The notes under the pieces were generated by a model that was given only the letters and a program-made list of their open reading frames with translations, had not been told where the DNA came from and made no database searches. From Candidatus Tenderia electrophaga (GTDB lineage: Bacteria; Pseudomonadota; Gammaproteobacteria; Tenderiales; Tenderiaceae), in contig CP013099.1 in the NCBI GenBank assembly GCA_001447805.1, positions 248,001 through 312,000 of the forward strand: DNA of 64,000 nucleotides, given 5' to 3'. This document shows, one piece after another, positions 27,960 through 37,507 of this stretch; the first letter of the stretch is position 1, and every line of letters begins with the position of its first letter. The position numbers were made by a program, and so were the translations under genes.

Positions 27960-28465
27960 AACTCCTCCTGGTTGTTAACGTTCGCCAGGGATCTCATGAA
28001 TTCAGCCAGCTGTTCGCGGTCCTGCGCATTATAGTTGGCCACCGCTTCAATGCGCGCTTTTAAGGTCTCAAACGTTGCCGCGAAAGCAGCGCGTGTTGCG
28101 TCTTCTGAATCGGTAACCGCCGCGGGATCAGGCAGTCCCCAATGGATATGATGGGGCGCGCCGGGAAAACGGGGGCAGGTTTCGTTGGCTGCATTGCCGC
28201 ATACGGTGATGACAAAGTCCAACTCAGGGGCTTGTTGCCCCTCAAATTCATCCCAGCTTTTGCTGCGAAACCGGCTTGTGTCTGTATCAAGCCGGGCAAT
28301 CTGTTCCAAAGCAAACGGATTGACCTTGCCCACGGGATGACTGCCTGCACTGTAAGCGCGGAAGCGCCCGTTGCCTGCATGATTAAACAAGGCCTCGCCG
28401 AGAATGCTGCGGGCCGAATTGCCGGTGCATAAGATCAAGACGGAGCAGGGTCTGTTTAGCAGCAT
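27950..28465 (-). CDS. arsC: Arsenate reductase ArsC, low-molecular-weight phosphatase type
   Basis: Reduces arsenate to arsenite. The nucleophile loop CTGNSAR (Cys13 to Arg19) is the CX5R motif of this fold, and two further cysteines, Cys89 and Cys97 (VCGNAANETCP), form the redox relay. The acid loop is LPDPAAV near residue 110. The length is 171 residues, with a C-terminal helical extension. It overlaps arsM and pstS by 10 bases on each side. The reductant (thioredoxin or glutaredoxin) is not decided by sequence. Confidence 0.94.
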   Translation of the reverse strand: MLLNRPCSVLILCTGNSARSILGEALFNHAGNGRFRAYSAGSHPVGKVNPFALEQIARLDTDTSRFRSKSWDEFEGQQAPELDFVITVCGNAANETCPRFPGAPHHIHWGLPDPAAVTDSEDATRAAFAATFETLKARIEAVANYNAQDREQLAEFMRSLANVNNQEELCA

Positions 28466-29499
28466 GATGAACCCTCGCTGTTGTGATCGCCATCGCGGTC
28501 AAACGGTATGTTGTCGCCACAGCCTTCAAAAAGTCCGTAGTGACGGCTGAAGTCGCCGATGAAATCGAAATGGTCGGCGAAGCGGGTATCGTGCAACATG
28601 CGCCAGGTGTTGCCGCAGACGGGAAAGACCCGATCGGTTTCGATGGTGTGGTGTTTGTCTAGCACAAAGCGGTGCGGATGGTGGGGCACCGTGCCCCGGT
28701 AGATCACAGCCTGACCGTAGTCTTCGCAGGCGCTCTCAAGGCCATCGAGTTTGAATAGCCGATAAGTGGCCGAGTAAAAACGGAGGTTGCCCGTGTGCGC
28801 CGCCAGTTGCACATCGGTGACGGCCAGCGGCCGATCCTCCACCAGGCGCGAATCGATGAAACCGTGGCGCTGCGCCAGGCGCAGGAAATCATTCCAGTAG
28901 AGCGCGCCACCCAGGCATTCGCCATAAAGCACCGGATCATTGCGCACCGCCTCCGGCACGCGGCGGTCGGCGTAGACATCGGAAAAGTAAAACTCGCCGC
29001 CGGGCGCAAGCAATCGCTGGATACCCTGCAACACTGCATCCTTGTCCGGCGACAGGTTAATCACGCAGTTGGAGACGATAACATCGAAGCTTTCCGGTTC
29101 AAGATCAAGTTCATGCAAGCGTTCAATATAGCCATGTAGAAAACGCACGTTGTCATAGCCGAATGTTTCGACATGATAAGGGCGATGCGCCTCGGCCACG
29201 GCCAGTTGTTCCGGCGTCATATCCACGCCGACCACTTCGCCGCCGCTGCCGACAAGCTGCGCCAGCGCATAGACATCGCGCCCCGAGCCGCAACCGAGAT
29301 CGAGCACCCGGCACCCTTCCAGCAGCGGCGGGCAGACCAGACCGCAACCGTAGTAACGCGACAGCACCTCGGGGTGGATGCGGGCGAGCAGCGGCTTGAG
29401 CCAATCGGGCATTTGGGAGGCGTCGCAACAGGCGCTGGTTTTCAGGTCGCCCGAATGCTGTAGTTGCTTGCCGTAATAGTCTTGTACGAGATCATGCAT
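28456..29499 (-). CDS. arsM: Arsenite S-adenosylmethionine methyltransferase ArsM
   Basis: Methylates arsenite to methylated and volatile arsenicals. The SAM motif VLDLGCGSGRDVYALAQLVG lies near residue 70, followed by GVDMTPEQL and SNCVINLSPDK, the latter an ArsM hallmark with a conserved Cys. Other candidate As(III)-binding cysteines are the CC pair near residue 24 and a terminal SSCC. The start ATG 29499 has AAGGAG 8 bases upstream; the length is 347 residues. It is followed at once by arsC. Confidence 0.94.
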   Translation of the reverse strand: MHDLVQDYYGKQLQHSGDLKTSACCDASQMPDWLKPLLARIHPEVLSRYYGCGLVCPPLLEGCRVLDLGCGSGRDVYALAQLVGSGGEVVGVDMTPEQLAVAEAHRPYHVETFGYDNVRFLHGYIERLHELDLEPESFDVIVSNCVINLSPDKDAVLQGIQRLLAPGGEFYFSDVYADRRVPEAVRNDPVLYGECLGGALYWNDFLRLAQRHGFIDSRLVEDRPLAVTDVQLAAHTGNLRFYSATYRLFKLDGLESACEDYGQAVIYRGTVPHHPHRFVLDKHHTIETDRVFPVCGNTWRMLHDTRFADHFDFIGDFSRHYGLFEGCGDNIPFDRDGDHNSEGSSCC

Positions 29500-29575
29500 G
29501 GTGGTGACTCCTTGATGCACTTCGCGGTAGCGGGCTAAGGGGGTGGATGCGTGATAATAAATAACGTTTCATAGC

Positions 29576-31738
29576 TTATCCCCGCTTCCAGGTGTGATAA
29601 CGCTCCAGCCACGCCAGCAGCCGTTGCGGCGCATGGGCGCGCTTCCACTCACCGGCGGCATATTTATTCGCCTCCGCCAGCGTGGGATAGATATGAATAG
29701 TACCGAGGATCTTGTTGAGGCCCAGGCCGTGTTTCATCGCCAGCACGAACTCCGCCAGCAGGTCGCCGGCATGTTCCCCGACGATGGTCACGCCGAGGAT
29801 TCTGTCTTTACCGGGAACGGTGAGCACCTTGACGAAGCCGTAGGCCGCGCCGTCGGCGATGGCACGGTCAAGCTCGTCGATGCCGTACTTTGTGACCTCA
29901 TAGGCGATACCTTTGCGCTGTGCATCCTGTTCGTTGAAACCGACGCGTGCCACCTCCGGGTCGATGAAAGTGGACCAGGGGATGACGGAATAGTCGGCCT
30001 TGAATCGTTTCAAGTCGCCGAACAGTCCATTGACCGCGGCGAACCACGCCTGATGGGAGGCGGTGTGGGTGAACTGGTACGGCCCGGCGACATCGCCTGC
30101 GGCGAGGATGTTGGGATAGAGCGTCTCCAGATAGTCATTGGTGACCACGGTACGCTGCGTTTCGATGCCCAACTCCTCCAGGCCGTAGCCTTGCAGGCGC
30201 GCAACGCGGCCGACGGCACAGAGCAGGGCATCGAACTCGATGCGCTGTTCAACCTCGTTGTGCTGGACAACGATGAATTTGCGCGCGTCCCCGTTCGCGG
30301 TCGAGCGTTCACAGCGCACCGCCTCATGGTGGGTGAGTACGTTGACACCACTCTCTTCCAGGGCAGCCTTGGCAAGCCTGGACACCTCTTCGTCCTCATT
30401 GGGCATGATGCGCGGGCCGCGCTGGATTTGCGTCACCTGGGATCCGAGGCGGGCGAAGCTCTGCGCCAGCTCACAGCCGATGGGGCCGCCGCCCAGCACC
30501 ACCAGTCGGGCAGGGGCGTGATCCAGCTTGGCAAACGCCTCCCATACGGTATCGCTGGTGAGGTAGCCGACCTCTTCGATCCCTGGCAGCGGCGGTACGA
30601 AGGGACGCGCGCCGGTGGCGATGACGATGCTGCGGGTGGTGAGCCGCTGCGTGCCGCCGTCCTTGAGTTTGATCTCGACCGTCCAGGGGTCGAGCAGGCG
30701 GGCATAACCCTGCAACACCTCGACGCCGAGTTTGGTGTAGCGCTCCACGCTGTCGTGGGGTTCCACCGCGTGAATCACTTTTTGCACACGGGCCATCACC
30801 TGGCGGAAGCTGAATCGCGCTTCGCCGCGCTCCAAACCGTAGTGATCGGCGCTGCGGATCTGCTGCGCCAATTTGGCGCTTTTGATAAGGGCCTTGCTTG
30901 GGACGCAACCATAGTTCAAGCAGTCGCCGCCCATCTTGTGTGCTTCGATCAAGGTGACTTTCGCCTTCACCGCGGCGGCGATGTAGGCACTGACCAGCCC
31001 CGCCGCACCGGCACCGATGACGATCAAGTTGCGATCATAGCGTTTCGGGCGCTGCCACTTGGCGTAAACCCGGCGGCGCCGAATACGGCGTACCACGCTG
31101 CGGGCGATCAGCGGGAAGAGCCCGAGCAGGGCGAAGGAGAGTACCAGCTCGGGCGAGAGAATGCCGGAGGGGCTTTCCAGCTGACCCAGCTGGGTGCCGG
31201 CATTGACGTAGACCAGGGTGCCCGGCAGCATGCCGATCTGGCTGACCCAATAAAACGTTACGGTGCGCAACGGCGTCAGCCCCATCACCAGGTTGATCAG
31301 AAAGAAGGGGAACACGGGTACCAGCCGCAGGGTGAAGAGATAAAATGCGCCGTCCCTGGCGATACCGTCGTTGATCGTCTTGAGCTTGTCGCCGAAGCGT
31401 TGTTGCACCGTGTCACGCAATAGATAACGTGATACCAGAAAGGCGAAGGTGGCGCCGATGCTGGACGCGAACGACACCAGCACGGTACCGAAAGTCAGGC
31501 CGAACAGGGCGCCCGCGGCCAGCGTCATCACCGCCGCCCCGGGCAGCGACAGTGCCGTGACGACGATATACAGGGCGAAAAAGCTGCCCGCCACCAGCCA
31601 GGGTGACGCCGTGAACAAGGCGTCGAAACGCGCCTGGCTCTGCTTCAGCGTCTCGAAGCTCAGCCACTGGTGGAGATCGAAGGCGAAGAAGGCGATGATG
31701 AGTGTTGCCAGAAGGAATAGCAGTCCGATTCTTTTCAT
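29576..31738 (-). CDS. Fusion of a VTT/DedA-type membrane domain with a disulfide oxidoreductase
   Basis: Residues about 1-225 form a TVP38/TMEM64 (SNARE-associated, VTT) membrane domain with several helices and the VSRYLLRD and LRLVPVFPFFLINLVMGLTP blocks. Residues about 235-720 form a flavin pyridine-nucleotide disulfide oxidoreductase: FAD site IVIGAGAAGLVSA, redox pair GGDCLNYGCVPSK (Cys273/Cys278), NAD site LVVLGGGPIGCELAQ, and a C-terminal dimerisation domain. It resembles mercuric reductase but lacks the N-terminal metal-binding domain and the C-terminal Cys pair of MerA. First large gene of the arsenic operon. Confidence 0.88.
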   Translation of the reverse strand: MKRIGLLFLLATLIIAFFAFDLHQWLSFETLKQSQARFDALFTASPWLVAGSFFALYIVVTALSLPGAAVMTLAAGALFGLTFGTVLVSFASSIGATFAFLVSRYLLRDTVQQRFGDKLKTINDGIARDGAFYLFTLRLVPVFPFFLINLVMGLTPLRTVTFYWVSQIGMLPGTLVYVNAGTQLGQLESPSGILSPELVLSFALLGLFPLIARSVVRRIRRRRVYAKWQRPKRYDRNLIVIGAGAAGLVSAYIAAAVKAKVTLIEAHKMGGDCLNYGCVPSKALIKSAKLAQQIRSADHYGLERGEARFSFRQVMARVQKVIHAVEPHDSVERYTKLGVEVLQGYARLLDPWTVEIKLKDGGTQRLTTRSIVIATGARPFVPPLPGIEEVGYLTSDTVWEAFAKLDHAPARLVVLGGGPIGCELAQSFARLGSQVTQIQRGPRIMPNEDEEVSRLAKAALEESGVNVLTHHEAVRCERSTANGDARKFIVVQHNEVEQRIEFDALLCAVGRVARLQGYGLEELGIETQRTVVTNDYLETLYPNILAAGDVAGPYQFTHTASHQAWFAAVNGLFGDLKRFKADYSVIPWSTFIDPEVARVGFNEQDAQRKGIAYEVTKYGIDELDRAIADGAAYGFVKVLTVPGKDRILGVTIVGEHAGDLLAEFVLAMKHGLGLNKILGTIHIYPTLAEANKYAAGEWKRAHAPQRLLAWLERYHTWKRG

Positions 31739-31836
31739 TGTTTTACCCGGTTCGTGATGGCGTCGTTCTGTTGTTCAATGCGCCGCCGCAAGGCCGGGAG
31801 CTCGGTCTGTTGAAGCAGGGGTCGGGTTGCATGCAT
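31735..31836 (-). CDS. Candidate small protein, 33 residues, heading the arsenic/Pst operon
   Basis: An ATG at 31836 opens a 33-codon frame (MHATRPLLQQ... ending NRVKQ) whose TGA overlaps the start of the VTT-reductase gene as ATGA. GAGGAA lies about 11 bases upstream. The product is basic and probably one amphipathic helix. Support is the ribosome-binding site plus the stop/start overlap that recurs in this operon; no homologue is recognised. It could instead be a leader peptide. Confidence 0.4.
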   Translation of the reverse strand: MHATRPLLQQTELPALRRRIEQQNDAITNRVKQ

Positions 31837-31861
31837 GGTGATTCTGATTCCTCAAACATCG

Positions 31862-31912
31862 CAATTGTAATAGCCAGTAGTCGCGCGCACGACTCTTACC
31901 TTACAACAATTG
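31862..31912. promoter_or_regulatory. Nested dyad upstream of the arsenic/Pst operon
   Basis: The outer arms CAATTGTAA (31862-31870) and TTACAACAATTG (31901-31912) face each other, and an inner pair AGTCG (31879-31883) / CGACT (31890-31894) is centred in the same interval. It lies 26 bases upstream of the small ORF. It is a good candidate operator or promoter region; no arsR-like gene is adjacent. Confidence 0.4.
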
Positions 31913-31919
31913 TTTTTAA

Positions 31920-32099
31920 TCGGCGCTAAACACTTGCGCATCCGGATGGAAAGCCATCCAGGCGAACCAGAAGCCGGCGCTGTTGGCCAAGATCCTGATG
32001 AATGGTGTCTTCGGCTTGCGCGTCAGTGGAAGGACCTATAGGGGAAATCGGGAGGCGCGCAGGGTGGTCGACGGTTTGTTATCGCTGCTGCGGGGATAA
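31920..32099 (+). other. Short open frame without a start, possible gene remnant
   Basis: Sixty codons including the stop, open between two stops, with an orderly basic/hydrophobic sequence (KPALLAKILMNGVFGLRVSG). There is no usable start codon apart from an internal ATG and no recognised family. It may be the 3' end of a lost gene. The rest of 31837-32312 holds the arsenic-operon and glgX promoters and nothing else I can name. Confidence 0.2.
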
Positions 32100-32312
32100 G
32101 CTGTTTGTGCTCATGCGCGGCAATGTTCCCGGCCGGTGTCGAGTTGAAAGCTAATGCGGCAGTGTCGGGCCTTGCCGCTACACTGTGAGCGCGGCGCCGG
32201 GAAGCCGCGTGGATTGATTACAGTATGGCGCGGCTGTAGTACAGTAGTGGGGTGACGCCGCGCCCCGTTTGGGCTGCGGCGGCGAGTGCCTGGATGAGCA
32301 AAGGACCGTGCC

Positions 32313-34481
32313 ATGCCGCTGAGCAAAAACCCCTTGGCCGTCTGGCCGGGCCATCCCTATCCCCTGGGGGCCACCTGGGACGGGGAGGGTGTCAATTTCG
32401 CCCTCTTCTCCGAGCACGCAGAGAAGGTGGAGCTGTGTCTGTTCGATCCCAACGGGCGGCGCAACACGCACAGCGTCGATATGCGCTGGCAGACCGACCA
32501 GGTGTGGCACTGCTATCTGCCCGAGGCGCGTCCCGGCACGCTCTACGGCTATCGTGTCTACGGTCCTTATGACCCCGCCAGCGGTCATCGTTTCAATCCC
32601 AAGAAGTTATTGCTCGACCCCTACGCCAAGGATTTGTCCGGCCAGCTGCGTTGGAGCGATGCCTTGTTCGGCTACCGCGTCGGTCATACCGACCAGGATC
32701 TGTCCATCGACCGGCGCGACAGCGCCGCCGGCATGTTCAAGTCGTGCGTCATCGATCCCGCCTTCACCTGGGGCGATGACAAACCCTTGCGCACGCCCTG
32801 GCACGACACGGTGATCTACGAGATGCACGTCAAGGGTTTTACCGCGCGCCATCCCGATATCCCGCCGCAGCTGCGCGGCACCTATGCCGCCCTGGCCACG
32901 GCCCCGGCTATCGAATACCTGAAGCGCCTGGGGGTGACGGCGGTGGAATTGATGCCCACCCATGCCTTCATCGACGACCGCCACTTGCTGCAAAAGGGGT
33001 TGAGCAATTACTGGGGCTACAACTCGATCGGCTTCTTCGCGCCGGAGCCGCGCTACAACGCCAGCGGCAACATCAAGGAATTCAAGACCATGGTCAAGCG
33101 CCTCCATTCCGAGGGTATCGAGGTGATCCTGGACGTGGTCTATAACCATACCGCCGAGGGCAACCACATGGGCCCGACGCTATGTTTTCGCGGTATTGAT
33201 AACTGTGCCTACTATCGCTTGAATCACGACGATCGGCGCTACTACATGGACTATACCGGCTGCGGTAATACCCTCAACATGCGCCATCCGCGTGTGCTGC
33301 AGTTGATCATGGACAGCCTGCGTTATTGGGTGCAGGAGATGCACATCGACGGCTTTCGTTTCGATCTGGCCTCGGCCCTGGCACGTGAACTGCACGCCGT
33401 GGACCGGCTCGGTGCCTTCTTCGACATCATTCACCAGGACCCGGTGCTGTCCCAGGTCAAGCTCATCGCCGAACCCTGGGATCTGGGCGAGGGTGGTTAC
33501 CAGGTGGGTAATTTCCCCGTGGGTTGGACCGAGTGGAACGGCAAGTACCGCGACACCATGCGCGCCTATTGGAAAGGCGACGGCGGTTTGATCGGCGATC
33601 TGGCCTATCGGCTGACCGGTTCCAGCGATCTCTATGAGCGAGGCGGCCGGCGTCCCTATGCCAGTATCAACTTCGTTACCTGTCATGACGGCTTCACCCT
33701 GCGCGACCTGGTGAGCTATAACGATAAGCACAATCAAGCCAACGGCGAGGACAACCGCGACGGCGAAAGCCATAATCTGAGTTGGAACTGCGGCGAGGAG
33801 GGGGCCACCAACAATCAACACATCAACACGCTGCGGGCGCGCCAGCAGCGCAATTTTCTCGCCACCCTGTTGTTGTCTCAGGGAGTGCCCATGATCACCG
33901 CCGGTGATGAGCTGGGCCGCAGCCAACAGGGCAATAACAACGCCTATTGCCAAGACAATGAGTTGGCCTGGATCGACTGGTCACTGAACAAAGAGCAGCG
34001 GCAGCTGTTCAAGTTCGTGCAAAGGCTCATCCGGCTGCGCAAAAAGCATCCGGCCTTTCGTCGCCGTTATTTTTTCCAGGGCCGCGACATCTTCGGCGTT
34101 GGCGTCAAGGACATCACCTGGCTCAGCCCCAGCGGGGGCGAGATGACCGACAAGGAATGGCACCAGGCCTTTGGCCGCTGTCTGGGCTTATTCCTGGCCG
34201 GCGATGCCATCGGTGAGCATGACGAGCGCGGCCGCAAGATCTCGGATGCCAACTTTATCCTGCTGTTCAATTCTCACCACGAGGACCTCCCCTTCCTGCT
34301 GCCCGTCGATCCGGCCCTGGCGCGCTGGGAGGTGCTTATCGATACCGGCAGCCTGAATAACGAATCCGTCTCCAGACGGCTTTATCACGCCAAGGAAAAA
34401 TTTCCCCTGCAGCGCCGTTCCTTCGTGCTGATGAAACAGCTGATCAGTGCGCCCTTGCGGTCCGGCTCCCCGCGCGACTGA
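32313..34481 (+). CDS. glgX: Glycogen debranching enzyme GlgX (isoamylase type)
   Basis: Hydrolyses alpha-1,6 branches of glycogen limit dextrin. The N-terminal CBM48 domain ([23 protein letters not shown]) is followed by a GH13 barrel with [10 protein letters not shown], the nucleophile region [12 protein letters not shown], the acid LIAEPWDLG and [13 protein letters not shown]. The length of 722 residues is normal. AAGGA precedes the ATG. It stands alone, without glgB, glgC or glgP in the window. Confidence 0.95.
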   Translation: MPLSKNPLAVWPGHPYPLGATWDGEGVNFALFSEHAEKVELCLFDPNGRRNTHSVDMRWQTDQVWHCYLPEARPGTLYGYRVYGPYDPASGHRFNPKKLLLDPYAKDLSGQLRWSDALFGYRVGHTDQDLSIDRRDSAAGMFKSCVIDPAFTWGDDKPLRTPWHDTVIYEMHVKGFTARHPDIPPQLRGTYAALATAPAIEYLKRLGVTAVELMPTHAFIDDRHLLQKGLSNYWGYNSIGFFAPEPRYNASGNIKEFKTMVKRLHSEGIEVILDVVYNHTAEGNHMGPTLCFRGIDNCAYYRLNHDDRRYYMDYTGCGNTLNMRHPRVLQLIMDSLRYWVQEMHIDGFRFDLASALARELHAVDRLGAFFDIIHQDPVLSQVKLIAEPWDLGEGGYQVGNFPVGWTEWNGKYRDTMRAYWKGDGGLIGDLAYRLTGSSDLYERGGRRPYASINFVTCHDGFTLRDLVSYNDKHNQANGEDNRDGESHNLSWNCGEEGATNNQHINTLRARQQRNFLATLLLSQGVPMITAGDELGRSQQGNNNAYCQDNELAWIDWSLNKEQRQLFKFVQRLIRLRKKHPAFRRRYFFQGRDIFGVGVKDITWLSPSGGEMTDKEWHQAFGRCLGLFLAGDAIGEHDERGRKISDANFILLFNSHHEDLPFLLPVDPALARWEVLIDTGSLNNESVSRRLYHAKEKFPLQRRSFVLMKQLISAPLRSGSPRD

Positions 34482-34500
34482 ATCCCGTCCGACAGTCTGC

Positions 34501-34519
34501 CGCTTCAGGTTATGAAGCG
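34501..34519. other. Perfect hairpin after glgX
   Basis: CGCTTCA-GGTTA-TGAAGCG is a 7-bp perfect stem 19 bases after the glgX stop. No T run follows directly, so it is a weak terminator candidate at best. Confidence 0.35.
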
Positions 34520-34610
34520 CTGCGGCGCTTGGCGCCCTGATTCTTCTCGCCTCATAACGGCACGCGCCAATCCCAATTTTTTATCTGGTTGTTTTGTAAG
34601 GCGGTGCCTC

Positions 34611-34637
34611 TAAAGCATTCGCTCCATGTGACGTTAT
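34611..34637 (+). promoter_or_regulatory. Possible sigma-28 (FliA) promoter ahead of the chemoreceptor gene
   Basis: TAAAGCAT, an exact 11-base spacer, then GACGTTAT. Against the FliA consensus TAAAGTTT-N11-GCCGATAA this is 6/8 and 5/8 matches. It lies about 100 bases before the receptor ATG, and chemoreceptor genes are often FliA-controlled. Confidence 0.35.
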
Positions 34638-34736
34638 TTCAATGCGAGCGGTAGGGGATCAGGGGGTCGTCAAGTTTTTGAATCCAGTTGCCGTAATCGC
34701 AATGTGGAATCGGTGGATTAACCAAGGTCGGTAACA

Positions 34737-36368
34737 ATGATCAATAAATTTGAAAAGCTCCTGGGGAGATTCAGTTGGCGCACCAAGATATTGGCGCTTA
34801 CGGGCATTCTGGCGATCGGAACCATCGCGGTCGGCGCCATGGGGGCCTACTCGATCCAGAAACTCAGCAAGGAAGTCAATGAGGCCAATGCGCGTTCTGC
34901 GGTGCGCATCAATACGGTGGAAGACGCCCAGTTTGCCCTGTTGCGCATGGGCGTCGCCCAGGCCGAGGTCATCGCCCGCGTCGACACCGGTGAGATCCGC
35001 GCGGCGTCCATCGCGGCCATCAAGGCCGCCAGCCACCTCGACGAGCAGATCGCCAAACTGCGCGAGGTCTTGCCCGAGAGCAAGGAGGTGGTGGAGCTTC
35101 AGGAACTGGTTAAGGAGATCAACCCCAAGCGCATGGAGGTGATCAAGCTGGCACGCAAGGACCGAGACCTGGAGGCGCTGCGCGCGCTGGAGGTGATGCG
35201 GCCCCTGTTTAACCGTGTCGACGAGCTGTCGGAAGCGATTATCAACGGTCAGCGCGAATCTATGAAGCAACAGCTGGTGGAAATCCAGAACACCGGCAAA
35301 CGGACCATCTATATCCTGATGATGTTCGTCGCCGTGGGTTTGATCATAAGCGTGGCCCTGAGCCTGATACTGGCCCGCTTCGCCGTCAAGCCCATGTTCG
35401 CCCTGGAGCAGGCCATGGTGGCCCTGTCGCAGGGTGATCTGCGCGTCAAGCTGGATCAGCCCGGCAAGGACGAGGTCGGCACCATCATCAAGGCCATGAA
35501 CAGCACGGTCTCGGACCTGCATTCCATCATTACCAAGGTACACGGCGGCACCGCCACCTTGAGCAGCCAGGCCGAAAGCGTGGCCCAAAGCGCCGATGAT
35601 ATCCACGGTGTTTCCACCCGCCTGCACGGCAGTGTCAAGGGCATCAAGGAAGATGCCGAGATCGTCATGTCCACCACCAACGGCGCGGTGAGCGAACTCG
35701 AGGGTGCGGCGGTCAAGGCGCAGCAATCGGCCGACACCTCCGCGAACATGGCGCACAAGATCAATGATACCGCCGTCAGTTTCGAACGCTTCCAGGAGCA
35801 CATGGAACACACCGCCCAGGTGACACGCGAACTGTCCCGCACCGCCGAGACCATCACCGCCATTACCAAGACCATTCGCGACATCTCATCCCAGACCAAT
35901 CTGTTGGCCCTCAACGCCGCCATCGAGGCGGCCCGTGCCGGGGAGCAGGGCCGCGGCTTCGCCGTCGTCGCCGACGAAGTGCGTCAGCTGGCGTCGCGGA
36001 CCGAAGACGCGACCTCGGAAATCTCCGGTCTGGTGGAGACCATTTCCACCAGCGTCGGCAACGCGGTGCAGCTGCTCGAGAGCTCGGTCAGCGAATCGCG
36101 CGAAAACATCGGCCGGCTGAAAGAGGTGTCGGAAGAGACATCAATGAGCCGCGACCAGGCGGTGCATCTGCGCGATGTGATGCATGAAGTGGTGCAGATG
36201 ATCGGCGAGCAGGAGCGCGCCGTACAGGGTATCAACGAGGCCGTCAACTCACTGCTGGAATTGAGCGGTGAGACTAACAGCCAGACCGAGCTGCTGCACG
36301 GCCTGTCGGGCGATCTGAACGCCGCCGCTGCAGATTTAGGGCATGTTGTCGATAAGTTTAAGTTGTAA
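34737..36368 (+). CDS. Methyl-accepting chemotaxis protein
   Basis: A 543-residue chemoreceptor: membrane helix 1 (about 18-38), a periplasmic helical bundle (39-188), helix 2 (about 190-211), HAMP, and the signalling hairpin whose tip is [21 protein letters not shown] followed by [20 protein letters not shown]. The periplasmic region is all-helical with no haem or PAS motif, so the ligand is unknown. It has no C-terminal CheR-docking pentapeptide. Only 52 bases separate it from the peroxidase gene, which may place it in the electron-transfer operon. Confidence 0.94.
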   Translation: MINKFEKLLGRFSWRTKILALTGILAIGTIAVGAMGAYSIQKLSKEVNEANARSAVRINTVEDAQFALLRMGVAQAEVIARVDTGEIRAASIAAIKAASHLDEQIAKLREVLPESKEVVELQELVKEINPKRMEVIKLARKDRDLEALRALEVMRPLFNRVDELSEAIINGQRESMKQQLVEIQNTGKRTIYILMMFVAVGLIISVALSLILARFAVKPMFALEQAMVALSQGDLRVKLDQPGKDEVGTIIKAMNSTVSDLHSIITKVHGGTATLSSQAESVAQSADDIHGVSTRLHGSVKGIKEDAEIVMSTTNGAVSELEGAAVKAQQSADTSANMAHKINDTAVSFERFQEHMEHTAQVTRELSRTAETITAITKTIRDISSQTNLLALNAAIEAARAGEQGRGFAVVADEVRQLASRTEDATSEISGLVETISTSVGNAVQLLESSVSESRENIGRLKEVSEETSMSRDQAVHLRDVMHEVVQMIGEQERAVQGINEAVNSLLELSGETNSQTELLHGLSGDLNAAAADLGHVVDKFKL

Positions 36369-36420
36369 TCAATGCATTAAATTCCGGTTTATCCGGCCAT
36401 AACATTATGAGGAGGAACTC

Positions 36421-37473
36421 ATGAAAACAGGTGCCTTGCGTCAGAAAAGTCTGACAGGGAAAATTGCCGCCGCGCTGTTCGGGATGTCGGTGGTTCTGGG
36501 TGTAACCGCCGCCAATGCGGCACCCATGGAACCCAGCGCCGAGGATATCAAGAAATATTTGCGTCCCATGGAAGTGCCGCAACCGAAAAAGAACCTCAGC
36601 ACACCCGAACGCGTCGAGCTGGGCAAGTTTTTGTTTTTCGATCCGCGCCTGTCCGGTTCCAATTTCATCAGCTGCGCCACCTGCCATAACCCCGCCATGG
36701 GTTGGTCGGATGCCCAGCCCACCGCGGTGGGTCACGGTATGGACACCCTCGATCGGTCAACACCGACCATTCTGAATACCGCTTATCAGCGCTTCCAGTT
36801 CTGGGACGGTCGGGCGCGCACACTTGAACAACAGGCCCTGGGGCCGATCGTCGCCGGCGGTGAAATGGCTCAGGAAATGGGTTCGCTGCTTGAAGAGCTG
36901 AAGGGGATTCCGGGCTATATCGAGATGTTCGAGGCCGCCTATCCGGGTGAGGGCATCAAGGAAGATACCATCGGCAAGGCCATCGCCGCCTACGAACGCA
37001 CCATCGTGTCAACCGATGCCCCCTTCGATCGCTGGCTGAAAGGGGTGGATGGCGCCATGAGCAAATCCGCTATCCGCGGCTTCGAAGTCTTCAAGGGTAA
37101 GGCCAATTGCACCGCCTGCCATGACGGTTTCAATTTCACCGATAACGGCTTTCACAATATCGGCCTGCCCGACAACGCCGACGAAGGCCGTTTTGGCATC
37201 GTGCCGGTGAAAGTATTGAAAGGCGCATTCAAGACGCCGACGCTGCGCGATGTAGCGCTGACCGCGCCTTATATGCATAACGGCCAATACGCCACGCTCG
37301 AAGAAGTGGTGGAGCACTACAACAGTGGTGGTAAGCCGACCTTCGATAACCTTGATCCGAATATGAAACCGCTTAATCTTACCAAGCAGGAAAAGCAGGA
37401 TCTGGTGAACTTTTTGAAAGCGTTGACCGGCGATCCGATGCAGGTCACTGTGCCCCAGTTGCCGGTCAAATAA
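36421..37473 (+). CDS. Diheme cytochrome c peroxidase (CcpA/MauG family)
   Basis: A periplasmic 350-residue protein with a signal peptide (1-33, ending ANAA). Two haem c motifs: CATCH (Cys85, Cys88, His89) and CTACH (Cys230, Cys233, His234). Family markers LGKFLFFDPRLSGSN, RSTPTILNTAYQRFQFWDGRA and APYMHNGQYATLEEVV, the last holding the Met ligand, fit bacterial diheme peroxidases, which reduce hydrogen peroxide with electrons from small cytochromes or cupredoxins. GAGGAGG precedes the ATG. The cupredoxin and cytochromes just downstream are natural donors. Confidence 0.93.
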   Translation: MKTGALRQKSLTGKIAAALFGMSVVLGVTAANAAPMEPSAEDIKKYLRPMEVPQPKKNLSTPERVELGKFLFFDPRLSGSNFISCATCHNPAMGWSDAQPTAVGHGMDTLDRSTPTILNTAYQRFQFWDGRARTLEQQALGPIVAGGEMAQEMGSLLEELKGIPGYIEMFEAAYPGEGIKEDTIGKAIAAYERTIVSTDAPFDRWLKGVDGAMSKSAIRGFEVFKGKANCTACHDGFNFTDNGFHNIGLPDNADEGRFGIVPVKVLKGAFKTPTLRDVALTAPYMHNGQYATLEEVVEHYNSGGKPTFDNLDPNMKPLNLTKQEKQDLVNFLKALTGDPMQVTVPQLPVK

Positions 37474-37507
37474 TGCCAGTTATTCAAGGATAGAAAGGAG
37501 AAATTTT

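Noticed and set aside
29576-31738. True mercuric reductase (merA)
   Set aside because: Lacks the N-terminal HMA domain and the C-terminal vicinal cysteines, and no other mer genes are present.
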